Shown here in pieces: positions 1-5,682 of a DNA stretch of 5,682 bases (position 1 is the first letter of the stretch; each line of letters starts with the position of its first letter). The notes under the pieces were generated by a model, which was not told the DNA's origin, ran no database searches, and worked only from the letters and a program-made list of their open reading frames with translations. This stretch comes from Gammaproteobacteria bacterium (GTDB taxonomy: Bacteria > Pseudomonadota > Gammaproteobacteria > Pseudomonadales > UBA3067): contig NVVB01000059.1 in assembly GCA_002402085.1 (NCBI GenBank), positions 24,236-29,917 of the forward strand, written 5' to 3'. The translations under genes and the position numbers were made by a program.

Positions 1-1779
1 ATCGGCAACAAGATCGCTCCGATCTTCTTCAACACCATGGAAGACGCTGGCGCCCTACCTATCGAGTGCGACGTAACCAAAATGAAGACTGGCGACGTAA
101 TCTCCATCTTCCCTTATGAAGGCCGCATCGTTAACGAAGAAACAGGCGACCTGATTTCTGAGTTCGCACTTAAGTCCCAAGTAATTCTGGACGAAGTACA
201 AGCCGGTGGACGTATCCCACTCATCATCGGTCGTACTTTGACAGACAAAACCCGTGAAGCCTTAAGCTTAAAAAGCGACGATACGTTCCGACGTCCCGTA
301 CAGCCTAAAGACACAGGCAAAGGCTACACCTTAGCGCAAAAAATGGTCGGCAAAGCCTGTGGCGTTGAAGGCATTCGCCCTGATACCTATTGCGAACCTC
401 GCATGACCACAGTGGGTTCACAAGACACCACTGGTCCTATGACTCGTGATGAATTGAAAGAACTCGCCTGCCTAGGCTTCTCTTCAGACCTAGTCATGCA
501 ATCCTTCTGTCACACTGCGGCCTACCCCAAGCCGGTAGACATTGACACTCAGCACACACTGCCTGACTTCATCCACACCCGTGGCGGTGTTGCACTTAAA
601 CCAGGCGACGGCATCATTCACTCCTGGCTTAACCGTATGTTGATCCCTGATACCGTCGGTACCGGTGGTGACTCTCATACTCGCTTCCCACTTGGCATCA
701 GCTTCCCCGGCGGTTCTGGACTGGTAGCGTTTGGCGCAGCCATGGGTGTTATTCCTTTGGACATGCCTGAGTCAGTCTTGGTTCGCTTCAGCGGCACCAT
801 GCAATCAGGCATCACACTGCGTGACCTCGTAAACGCCATCCCTTACGTTGCAATTCAACGCGGCTTGTTGACCGTTGAAAAAGAAGGCAAGAAAAACGTT
901 TTCTCTGGACGCATCCTAGAAATCGAAGGCTTACCTGACCTAAAAGTTGAGCAAGCATTCGAATTATCCGATGCTTCTGCTGAGCGTTCTGCTGGCGGTT
1001 GTTCAATCAAGCTTAATAAAGAGCCTGTCATTGAATACCTAACCTCCAACATTACCCTGCTAAAAACCATGATCACCAATGGCTACAGCGACGCACGTAC
1101 TATTGAGCGTCGAATCATCGCTATGGAAGAATGGTTGGCTAACCCAGAACTAATGGAAGCTGACGCAGACGCGGAATACGCTGAAATCATCGAAATCAAC
1201 ATGGACGACATTAAAGAGCCTCTATTGGCTTGTCCAAACGACCCCGATGACGTCAAGCCTCTTTCTGAAGTAGCCGGCACCAAAATCGACGAAGTCTTTA
1301 TCGGTTCGTGCATGACCAACATTGGTCACTTCCGTGCAGCAGGTAAACTGCTCGAAAAATCAGGCCCAGTACCTACACGTTTGTGGATCACTCCACCCAC
1401 GCGTATGGACGAAAAAGAGCTTATGGAAGAAGGCTACTACAACACCTTCGGCGCTAAAGGCGCGCGTACAGAAATGCCTGGCTGCTCCTTGTGCATGGGT
1501 AACCAAGCACGTGTAGGCGACAACACCACCGTAGTGTCCACCTCGACTCGTAACTTCCCGAATCGATTAGGCACTGGCGCTAACGTCTACTTGTCCTCAG
1601 CAGAGCTTGCGGCCATCACTTCAATCTTAGGCAAACTGCCTACCGTTGAAGAGTACATGGTCTACGCCAAAGACATCGACGCTATCTCAGCAGAAGTGTA
1701 TCAGTACATGAACTTCAACAAGATGGATACCTACGTTGAAGAAGCGAAAAACGCCATCCCTGTTGCACAACGCAGCTAA
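1..1779 (+). CDS. acnB: Aconitate hydratase B (aconitase B), 5'-truncated by the window edge
   Basis: This is a bifunctional aconitase of the TCA cycle: citrate to isocitrate via cis-aconitate, and in this family also 2-methyl-cis-aconitate hydration. It is cytosolic and carries a [4Fe-4S] cluster. The frame is open from base 1, giving 592 residues; the family is about 865 long, so roughly 273 N-terminal residues (the HEAT-like domain and part of the swivel domain) are missing. The ATG at 37 is internal, because the codons before it already read [12 protein letters not shown] as in AcnB. Visible motifs are [14 protein letters not shown], the active-site GGDSHTRFP, and three cluster cysteines at window residues 437 (GSCMTN), 495 and 498 (GCSLCMGNQ), matching Cys710, 769 and 772 of E. 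coli AcnB at a constant offset. The C-terminal [12 protein letters not shown] block is intact, and the gene ends in TAA. It is followed by a structured 3' UTR and a terminator. I see no frameshift or missing key residue. Confidence 0.98.
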   Translation: MGNKIAPIFFNTMEDAGALPIECDVTKMKTGDVISIFPYEGRIVNEETGDLISEFALKSQVILDEVQAGGRIPLIIGRTLTDKTREALSLKSDDTFRRPVQPKDTGKGYTLAQKMVGKACGVEGIRPDTYCEPRMTTVGSQDTTGPMTRDELKELACLGFSSDLVMQSFCHTAAYPKPVDIDTQHTLPDFIHTRGGVALKPGDGIIHSWLNRMLIPDTVGTGGDSHTRFPLGISFPGGSGLVAFGAAMGVIPLDMPESVLVRFSGTMQSGITLRDLVNAIPYVAIQRGLLTVEKEGKKNVFSGRILEIEGLPDLKVEQAFELSDASAERSAGGCSIKLNKEPVIEYLTSNITLLKTMITNGYSDARTIERRIIAMEEWLANPELMEADADAEYAEIIEINMDDIKEPLLACPNDPDDVKPLSEVAGTKIDEVFIGSCMTNIGHFRAAGKLLEKSGPVPTRLWITPPTRMDEKELMEEGYYNTFGAKGARTEMPGCSLCMGNQARVGDNTTVVSTSTRNFPNRLGTGANVYLSSAELAAITSILGKLPTVEEYMVYAKDIDAISAEVYQYMNFNKMDTYVEEAKNAIPVAQRS

Positions 1780-1803
1780 GATGTCGCACTGGTTTTGAAT
1801 GGC

Positions 1804-1821
1804 AGTACTACAAGTACTACA
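1804..1821 (+). repeat. Perfect tandem duplication of a 9-mer in the acnB 3' UTR
   Basis: AGTACTACA occurs twice back to back, at 1804-1812 and 1813-1821. Because AGTACT is its own reverse complement, the two copies can also fold as a 6-bp hairpin with an ACA loop (1804-1809 with 1813-1818). It lies 25 bases after the acnB stop, directly before the larger stem-loop. The repeat is seen directly; the folding is inference. Confidence 0.75.
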
Positions 1822-1856
1822 GCCCTGCGATAAAGTTAATTCTTCGCAAGGCTGTA
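1818..1856 (+). other. Imperfect stem-loop in the acnB 3' UTR
   Basis: TACAGCC at 1818-1824 pairs with GGCTGTA at 1850-1856, and TGCGA at 1826-1830 pairs with TCGCA at 1844-1848. A single C1825/A1849 mismatch separates the two helices, giving 12 pairs around a 13-base loop (1831-1843). No T-run follows, so it is not a terminator. It sits 38 bases past the acnB stop and about 40 bases before the intrinsic terminator, so it should be part of the acnB message. E. coli AcnB is known to bind the 3' region of its own mRNA when iron is low; whether this hairpin plays that part here is inference. Confidence 0.6.
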
Positions 1857-1897
1857 CGTCACTAAACTACACGTCACCATGCAAAACCTACGCAAAT

Positions 1898-1929
1898 AAA
1901 AAAGGCCTCACTCGTGAGGCCTTTTTTTT
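1898..1929. terminator. Bidirectional rho-independent terminator between acnB and the convergent lysozyme-like gene
   Basis: The GC-rich stem GGCCTCA (1904-1910) and TGAGGCC (1915-1921) closes a CTCG loop. It is preceded by six A (1898-1903) and followed by eight T (1922-1929), so it has a U-tract when read from either strand. It lies about 120 bases after the acnB stop and about 20 bases beyond the stop of the minus-strand gene ending at 1949, which fits use by both convergent transcripts. Confidence 0.93.
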
Positions 1930-1948
1930 ATCGGGCATACAAACAAAA

Positions 1949-2554
1949 CTAACCGCCTACGTCTGAATTAAGATAATCCGCTCTTTGATTAAAACGTCCT
2001 TTCGGAACACTAGACCAGTTATCCCGTGCGACTAAATCAGCAGTAAAGCCTGCGAGATCATTTTCAGCAACCAGCTCCTGAATACGCTTTCGACTCGTCG
2101 GCGTATAATCTCCACGGTATCGCAAATCAACCAACACGTCCTTAATCTTAGGGTTAAGCGCATCCCAATCCACCGCGCCGTATATCTTCACGCAATCCGC
2201 TTTATCACAAATCCGTCTTACGTCCGATTCTATTTCATCGTAAGTCTTACAGAATAATTGCTCTTGTGAATCAACACTAATCTCACAGGACGCAAGATCA
2301 TTATCCTTGATAAATGCTTTAGCCGACGCCCCAGACAAACCCGCCGCCAAAGAGATAATCGACGCCAGCGATTCATCTACACCCGCATCAACTAAATCAG
2401 ATTTAATCTTATCCGCCGACTTTTCTTTCATGTCGTAACCACGGCCAATAGTGAACCCGGACGTGTCTCCGGGCACATGAGGCACCCGACTATGAAAAGG
2501 CCCGCCTTCGGTGCCTTCTGATTCAAACGTAATTAATCCTTTAGTGATTGTCAT
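1949..2554 (-). CDS. Putative lysozyme-like peptidoglycan hydrolase (T4-lysozyme/pesticin type)
   Basis: This is a 201-residue protein, probably a muramidase-like enzyme cutting the glycan strands of peptidoglycan. The N-terminal part has glutamates at 11 and 13 (ITFESEGTEGG), then HSRVPHVPG, then SGFTIGRGYDM with Thr35 and Asp41. An ordered Glu, Thr, Asp set with six residues from Thr to Asp is what I recall for the catalytic residues of pesticin. The middle is helical, a DLRYRGDY segment follows at 143-150, and the end has RFNQRADYL, a lysozyme-fold-like tail. Four cysteines occur at 90, 102, 116 and 121. No signal peptide or membrane segment is visible, so the product is cytoplasmic unless exported by a secretion system or released by lysis. 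The start is fixed by AAGGAG five bases upstream. The gene stands alone, with no visible immunity, holin or phage gene beside it. Family placement is by motif only; the alternative is an uncharacterised domain of the same fold. Confidence 0.62.
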   Translation of the reverse strand: MTITKGLITFESEGTEGGPFHSRVPHVPGDTSGFTIGRGYDMKEKSADKIKSDLVDAGVDESLASIISLAAGLSGASAKAFIKDNDLASCEISVDSQEQLFCKTYDEIESDVRRICDKADCVKIYGAVDWDALNPKIKDVLVDLRYRGDYTPTSRKRIQELVAENDLAGFTADLVARDNWSSVPKGRFNQRADYLNSDVGG

Positions 2555-2601
2555 ATGCTCTCCTTATTAGCGATGTTTTCTGTCTTCAAGTATTTAGGCA
2601 T
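2551..2601 (-). CDS. Possible 16-codon leader ORF overlapping the lysozyme-like gene start
   Basis: ATG at 2601 opens a frame for MPKYLKTENIANKESI and stops at TGA 2551-2553. That TGA shares ATGA with the start codon of the lysozyme-like gene, the usual layout for translational coupling. It lies inside the predicted 5' leader downstream of the promoter at 2651-2679. Its own ribosome site is weak (only GAG before the ATG), while the downstream gene has a full AAGGAG inside this little ORF. It could easily be chance. Confidence 0.25.
   Translation of the reverse strand: MPKYLKTENIANKESI
2560..2565 (-). promoter_or_regulatory. Strong Shine-Dalgarno site of the lysozyme-like gene
   Basis: On the minus strand the sequence reads AAGGAG, five bases (AGCAT) before the ATG. 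It is close to ideal and decides the start at 2554. Confidence 0.85.
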
Positions 2602-2623
2602 AACTCAATTCTATTTTAAAAAA

Positions 2624-2651
2624 ACAAGATAAACCAAGGCATTCATCTTGT
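2624..2651. repeat. Inverted repeat over the predicted transcription start
   Basis: ACAAGAT (2624-2630) and ATCTTGT (2645-2651) form a 7-bp perfect inverted repeat with a 14-base spacer. It touches the -10 box of the minus-strand promoter and spans the expected start of transcription. Such a position suits a repressor operator or a 5' mRNA hairpin. A 7-bp match in A/T-rich DNA is not rare. Confidence 0.35.
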
Positions 2652-2679
2652 ATATACGACTTAATTGGCTACCTTTCAA
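2651..2679 (-). promoter_or_regulatory. Sigma-70 type promoter of the lysozyme-like gene
   Basis: On the minus strand, TTGAAA (2674-2679) is a -35 box and TATATA (2651-2656) a -10 box, with an optimal 17-base spacer. A T-rich tract directly upstream (about 2680-2707) resembles an UP element. Transcription would begin near 2644, giving a leader of about 90 bases before the ATG at 2554. It was found by eye against the consensus. Confidence 0.6.
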
Positions 2680-3049
2680 AAAAACAAAAATGCATAAAAA
2701 AAGAAAAACAGCATCTACATATCGCAAATGCACACAAGACGCGCTTGCGACTATGGATTAAAAGGTATTTAAGTTCAAAAATTTCCGGCAGAAAGAACAT
2801 AGAAGCTCAGACTAAAGGCAGTGTAACTACAGAACAAGAAATAAAGCATGGTCCCTGGGCTACAGAAAGAACAAGTAAAACCATAGGAAACTGTTTATAC
2901 ATAAATTTCGCCTTTTAAAAAAGCAAGTAAAGATAAAGCACTCTAAATAAAAGTCTTCGACTCGGCCGATCTAGGGACGATCTCGGTTAAAACAAGGGTT
3001 GCACACGCCGCCTACTTTCAAGAGATACTTTATGTCCCTAGCCTTTGGT
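2680..3049. other. A/T-rich stretch with no supported intact gene
   Basis: No frame on either strand gives a convincing intact protein here. The A-rich plus strand holds an 11-base direct repeat, CAGAAAGAACA, at 2789-2799 and 2863-2873. A related CTACAGAACAAG block lies near 2827. The inverted repeat TCGCAA (2722-2727) and TTGCGA (2745-2750) also falls here. The 2971-3049 part holds a protein-like minus-strand segment that may continue the small ORF above it. The base composition differs visibly from the flanking acnB, sirtuin and bat genes, suggesting acquired or decaying DNA. Confidence 0.6.
2971..3041. repeat. 8-bp inverted repeat beside the small minus-strand ORF
   Basis: CTAGGGAC at 2971-2978 is the exact reverse complement of GTCCCTAG at 3034-3041, with 55 bases between. 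Next to the first arm, CGATCT occurs twice (2967-2972 and 2978-2983). The first arm coincides with the stop of the alternative minus-strand frame. It could be a fossil end of a small mobile element or the base of an RNA structure; neither is shown. Confidence 0.35.
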
Positions 3050-3229
3050 TTAAACAGCCTTCGTCCACACCCACTCAAAAACCAGCTTCTCCCCCTCAAC
3101 AGCCAATGCGACTGTTTCAGGTGTTATTTCATCCCTGGCGATACGATTCAGAGCGTGATACTTTGTAGGGGGCTGACATTCAATAAAAATAATAGCCGCT
3201 GTCAAAGTATCAACAGAATGGCCGTACAT
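3050..3229 (-). CDS. Small hypothetical protein or gene remnant, 59 residues
   Basis: I do not recognise this one. The minus strand reads MYGHSVDTLTAAIIFIE, then a middle with ALNRIARDEITPETVALAVEG, and ends KLVFEWVWTKAV before TAA. The frame is open further upstream to 3280 (in-frame TGA at 3281-3283), adding protein-like codons, so the ATG at 3229 may not be the original start. No Shine-Dalgarno site precedes that ATG. Codons show a purine-first, pyrimidine-last bias (many GCT, GTT, ATT, GAT), which is typical of real coding sequence. After the stop, the next frame gives another 25 or so protein-like codons with a CNPC motif, to a TAG at 2971. This fits a frameshifted C-terminus. It sits head to head with the sirtuin gene. 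I judge a decayed gene more likely than an intact one. Confidence 0.4.
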   Translation of the reverse strand: MYGHSVDTLTAAIIFIECQPPTKYHALNRIARDEITPETVALAVEGEKLVFEWVWTKAV

Positions 3230-3285
3230 GGGCTTAATAAAGGCAGTGATACCGAACAGTTTCTTTTCTAATACTGGGGTTCAAT

Positions 3286-4113
3286 ATGAATTCAAGTTCA
3301 ACTCACGATAAGACCCGTGAACTTTCACAATGGCTACTCAACAGCCAACACACCACCGTATTCACCGGCGCGGGCATGAGCACTGAGTCGGGCATTCCTG
3401 ACTTCCGTTCTCCTGGTGGTTATTGGACTAAAAACAAACCCATTCACTTCAGTGATTACATGGCATCGGAGTCTCAGCGAAACCTGGCTTGGCAGCGCAA
3501 ATTTGATCCTGCCTTTAATCTTGACGACGCAACACCGAACGCCGGACACAAGGTCATTGCAGATTGGTTCCGTAAGCAACACGTGCAGTCAGTCATTACA
3601 CAGAACATCGACAATTTACATCAAAAGTCAGGCATTACGAATGAGTCAGTGATTGAGCTGCACGGCAATGCCACTTACGCGAAATGTTTAAGCTGTGGCC
3701 ATGCCTATCAATTCCCAGCACTTGAAGTAAGCTTTCGAGACACGGGCAGTGTACCGCCTTGCAGTCAGCCCCTTAAGCGCGGGCGATGTGAAGGCATTAT
3801 CAAAACGGCCACTATTTCATTTGGTCAGGCCATGCCTGAGGCAGAGATGCAGCGGGCGAAACGTGACACATTAGCCAGTGACTTGTTTATCGTCCTGGGC
3901 TCCTCTTTGGTGGTCTACCCTGCGGCTAGCTTCCCAGAAATGGCCAAACGCAATGGCGCTAAATTGGTCATTCTAAATCGTGAAGCAACTGATTTGGACG
4001 GCCTTGCAGATTTGGTGCTTCATGAGGAGATCGGCGACACATTAAGCCAAGTGGACGTGCTCGTTAACAAGTCACTCGCCGCCGTCCACTCAAATCCAAC
4101 GGTTACCGAATAA
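3286..4113 (+). CDS. SIR2-family NAD-dependent protein deacylase (sirtuin)
   Basis: This 275-residue cytosolic enzyme uses NAD+ to remove acyl groups from lysine, releasing nicotinamide and O-acyl-ADP-ribose. The Rossmann motif GAGMSTESGIPDFRS lies at 28-42, TQNIDNLHQKSG at 105-116, and the catalytic histidine is His126 in ELHGNA. Candidate zinc ligands are Cys134, Cys137, Cys159 and Cys168; eight residues separate the last pair, where two are usual. IKTATISFGQAMPE (172-185) and VLGSSLVVYPAA follow, then the ILNREAT nucleotide-binding segment near 230. I see no Tyr-x-x-Arg pair like that of E. coli CobB and SIRT5, so deacetylation seems likelier than desuccinylation. The length is normal for the family. 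The ATG has GGGG six bases upstream, a modest ribosome site. I found no clear promoter in the stretch before it. It is convergent with the bat gene across 11 bp. The family is certain; the physiological substrate is unknown. Confidence 0.95.
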   Translation: MNSSSTHDKTRELSQWLLNSQHTTVFTGAGMSTESGIPDFRSPGGYWTKNKPIHFSDYMASESQRNLAWQRKFDPAFNLDDATPNAGHKVIADWFRKQHVQSVITQNIDNLHQKSGITNESVIELHGNATYAKCLSCGHAYQFPALEVSFRDTGSVPPCSQPLKRGRCEGIIKTATISFGQAMPEAEMQRAKRDTLASDLFIVLGSSLVVYPAASFPEMAKRNGAKLVILNREATDLDGLADLVLHEEIGDTLSQVDVLVNKSLAAVHSNPTVTE

Positions 4114-4124
4114 AATACCTGCAT

Positions 4125-5682
4125 TTACCACGGTTGGGCGTGGTCTTGCGCCTTATCGCCTGACGTTTCATATTGAAAACGGAACTTTAATTTCAACAGT
4201 TCATTCGGCTTGTCTTCAATCATATTCAACCATTGTGCTGGCCCTACGGAAGAATCCACGCGTTGCTGTACGCGTTCGGCGTAGAGCGCGCCTTTCGAGG
4301 ACGCTTGGCTTTCTTTGACCTGCTGATCGGGCGGAGGCGTGTGATCACTGGCCTTATTTGCCTGATCTGCTTTCTTTTTTAGTAGGTCTTTTAATTTCTT
4401 AGCCGAATCTTTTGGGGTGTTATTGTTAGGCAGCTTTTTTTTCTGATTGGCCTTGGCTTTCTTTTTGCCTTTGTTGTCACCAGAAGCAACCGGGCCAGGG
4501 CTTTGTTTAGGCTTTGGTTTAGGCGCACCCATTTCTTGTTTCTTTTTACTTTGATTTTTAGTTTTTAAATAGGCTTCTAACAAATTAAGGTTGAACCGTG
4601 CGTCTTTAAAATTAACATCTTGATCCAACACCATTTTATAGGCGGCAATGGCGTCATGGACCTTGCCTTGCTGAGCGAGTGTATTGCCGTAGTTAAAGAT
4701 TCCATCCAGCGTTAGATTATTTTGAAATAGTTTTTCGGCCTGTTTAAAGTCCCCGATCCGATACAACGTCGCGCCTTTCCATTGGGGGTCTTGGAATTTC
4801 TCAGAAGCCTCCTCGATTCGACGCGCTTGATACAATTGATACGCGACGAAATCTTCGTTAATCCATAATCGCTTCCAATTAAAATCATTCCAAAGATCTT
4901 GCCAATCGTCCAAACCCTGCGAACTGATAGTGATTGCTACAGGCGCATTTACTTGATCATTCGCCTGGGCATTCTTAATCACAGGGTCACTCAATTGAAC
5001 CGCAATAAAAAGTACACCGCAGCCTAACCAGCCACGTCGAAAACCCAAGGCAGCAATGGGCAGCAATAGGTACAGTAAGGTTAAACCAAATTCTCGCCAA
5101 CGATTCAGTTGTGCATCACTGACGTCGCCAGGGTCTCGCCCTACCCCTGCTTGAGAATCAATAATCACATCCCAATCTAAGGTTTGTTTTTGCAAGTGCA
5201 CAAATTCACCGCCGCCAATTTTCGCCGCGTTCGATAATCCGGCAAGATCGACAGTGGCTTTAACCGCACGCCCGGTAATAGTCTTTATAAATTCATCGCT
5301 GGTCCCTTTCGGGACTAAACCACCCGCTTCCGTGCCCACCGCCAAGACTGATAGGGAATAACCCGCCTGATTCGTTTTCAGGGCGATTTCAAATAACGCC
5401 TGCGGGTCATGACTGCCGTCAGTAACCAGTAATACCTGACCTTGATGTGAGGCGCCGCGTTGCAATAAAGACAGAGCAAATTGTACGCCCAACTCGGGAC
5501 GACTGCCTTGCACCGGCACGATGTCGGTGTCCAAGTGTTTAATCATATCCTTCACGGTACTGTAGTCGCCCGAAAGCGGCGCGCCCAAATACGCTTGCTG
5601 GGCAAACAGTACTAAACCAATGCTGCCTTCTTGGGCTTGCTGTAAATAAATCAACACTTGTTTTTTGGCCGACTCAATCCTT
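4125..5682 (-). CDS. VWA and TPR protein of the Bat (aerotolerance) type, 5'-truncated by the window edge
   Basis: This is a membrane-anchored protein of the BatB/BatC-fusion kind, usually encoded with a MoxR ATPase, a DUF58 protein and BatA; the exact role in envelope or stress function is unsettled. The frame is open to the window edge, so the GTG at 5657 is probably internal; residue numbers below count from it. Residues 1-165 are the C-terminal part of a von Willebrand A domain (GLVLFAQQAYLGAPLSGDY, VQGS, VLLVTDG); the metal-site DxSxS would lie off the window. Two membrane segments follow at about 190-206 and 210-223, with Arg-Arg between. TPR-like repeats span 265-365 (FQDPQWKGATLYRIGDFKQA, FNYGNTLAQQGKVHDAI). 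A Lys/Pro/Gln-rich low-complexity stretch covers 367-455, and a conserved-looking tail ends in QWLNMIEDKPNELLKLKFRFQ. No batD-like gene follows downstream; the sirtuin does, convergently. Confidence 0.9.
   Translation of the reverse strand, partial: RIESAKKQVLIYLQQAQEGSIGLVLFAQQAYLGAPLSGDYSTVKDMIKHLDTDIVPVQGSRPELGVQFALSLLQRGASHQGQVLLVTDGSHDPQALFEIALKTNQAGYSLSVLAVGTEAGGLVPKGTSDEFIKTITGRAVKATVDLAGLSNAAKIGGGEFVHLQKQTLDWDVIIDSQAGVGRDPGDVSDAQLNRWREFGLTLLYLLLPIAALGFRRGWLGCGVLFIAVQLSDPVIKNAQANDQVNAPVAITISSQGLDDWQDLWNDFNWKRLWINEDFVAYQLYQARRIEEASEKFQDPQWKGATLYRIGDFKQAEKLFQNNLTLDGIFNYGNTLAQQGKVHDAIAAYKMVLDQDVNFKDARFNLNLLEAYLKTKNQSKKKQEMGAPKPKPKQSPGPVASGDNKGKKKAKANQKKKLPNNNTPKDSAKKLKDLLKKKADQANKASDHTPPPDQQVKESQASSKGALYAERVQQRVDSSVGPAQWLNMIEDKPNELLKLKFRFQYETSGDKAQDHAQPW
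4127..4144. other. Small hairpin at the junction of the convergent sirtuin and bat genes
   Basis: ACCACG (4127-4132) and CGTGGT (4139-4144) form a 6-bp stem with a 6-base loop, covering the last codons and stop of the bat gene. No T-run follows on either strand, so it is at best a weak terminator or an mRNA-end stabiliser. No other terminator is visible between the two genes. Confidence 0.3.

Noticed and set aside
37..39. ATG at 37 as the true start of the aconitase gene
   Set aside because: The twelve upstream codons continue the conserved AcnB sequence in frame, so it is an internal methionine.
2681..2750. Possible minus-strand terminator from the TCGCAA/TTGCGA hairpin and downstream T-rich tract
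   Set aside because: The T-rich tract starts well after the hairpin rather than at its base, the stem is short, and the tract is better explained as A/T-rich DNA upstream of the promoter.
3048..3058. TTTAAAC slippery heptamer at the end of the small minus-strand ORF, suggesting programmed frameshifting
   Set aside because: The small ORF reads GTT TAA across it, whereas -1 slippage needs the frame TTA AAC. The frame does not fit, so a decayed gene is the simpler view.
2999..3271. Plus-strand 90-codon open frame before the sirtuin gene
   Set aside because: It begins with TTG, lacks a good ribosome site, has an implausible composition, and lies antisense to the minus-strand frame that has much better coding character.
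3050..3285. Sigma-70 promoter for the sirtuin gene
   Set aside because: CTGACA at 3173 and several A/T-rich hexamers were considered, but none gives both boxes with acceptable spacing.
2555..3285. CRISPR array, tRNA, integron attC site or retron in the long spacer
   Set aside because: There are no regularly spaced repeats, no tRNA cloverleaf, no convincing attC core pair and no reverse transcriptase gene in the window.

Overview
The window looks like chromosomal DNA of a gammaproteobacterium, possibly a marine Oceanospirillales-type organism. The evidence is a closely AcnB-like aconitase, a fused VWA-TPR Bat protein and moderate base composition. The lineage is an inference from gene content, not a measured match. 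Both ends cut genes: the 5' part of acnB and the 5' part of the bat gene lie outside.

Layout: (1) 1-1779, plus strand, the C-terminal two thirds of aconitase B. (2) 1780-1930, a structured acnB 3' UTR ending in a strong hairpin terminator that can serve both strands. (3) 1949-2554, minus strand, a 201-residue lysozyme-like protein of the T4-lysozyme/pesticin type with a strong Shine-Dalgarno sequence. It has a good sigma-70 promoter at 2651-2679 and a possible 16-codon leader ORF overlapping its start. (4) 2680-3285, an A/T-rich stretch with small repeats and, on the minus strand, a protein-like open frame of 59 codons from its ATG (3050-3229). That frame stays open to 3280 and has a protein-like continuation in another frame down to 2971; it is either a small unannotated gene or the remnant of a decayed one. 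(5) 3286-4113, plus strand, a SIR2-family NAD-dependent protein deacylase. (6) 4125-5682, minus strand, a VWA-membrane-TPR protein of the Bat (aerotolerance) type, convergent with the sirtuin and only 11 bp from it.

The genes do not form one pathway. acnB (TCA cycle), the sirtuin (protein deacylation) and the Bat protein (envelope or stress related) are ordinary chromosomal genes. The stretch from about 1930 to 3280 looks like an accessory insertion carrying a free-standing peptidoglycan-hydrolase candidate and degraded sequence. The points most worth following are the acnB 3' UTR stem-loop, the orphan leaderless lysozyme-like gene with its leader, and the unlisted minus-strand coding remnant next to the sirtuin.
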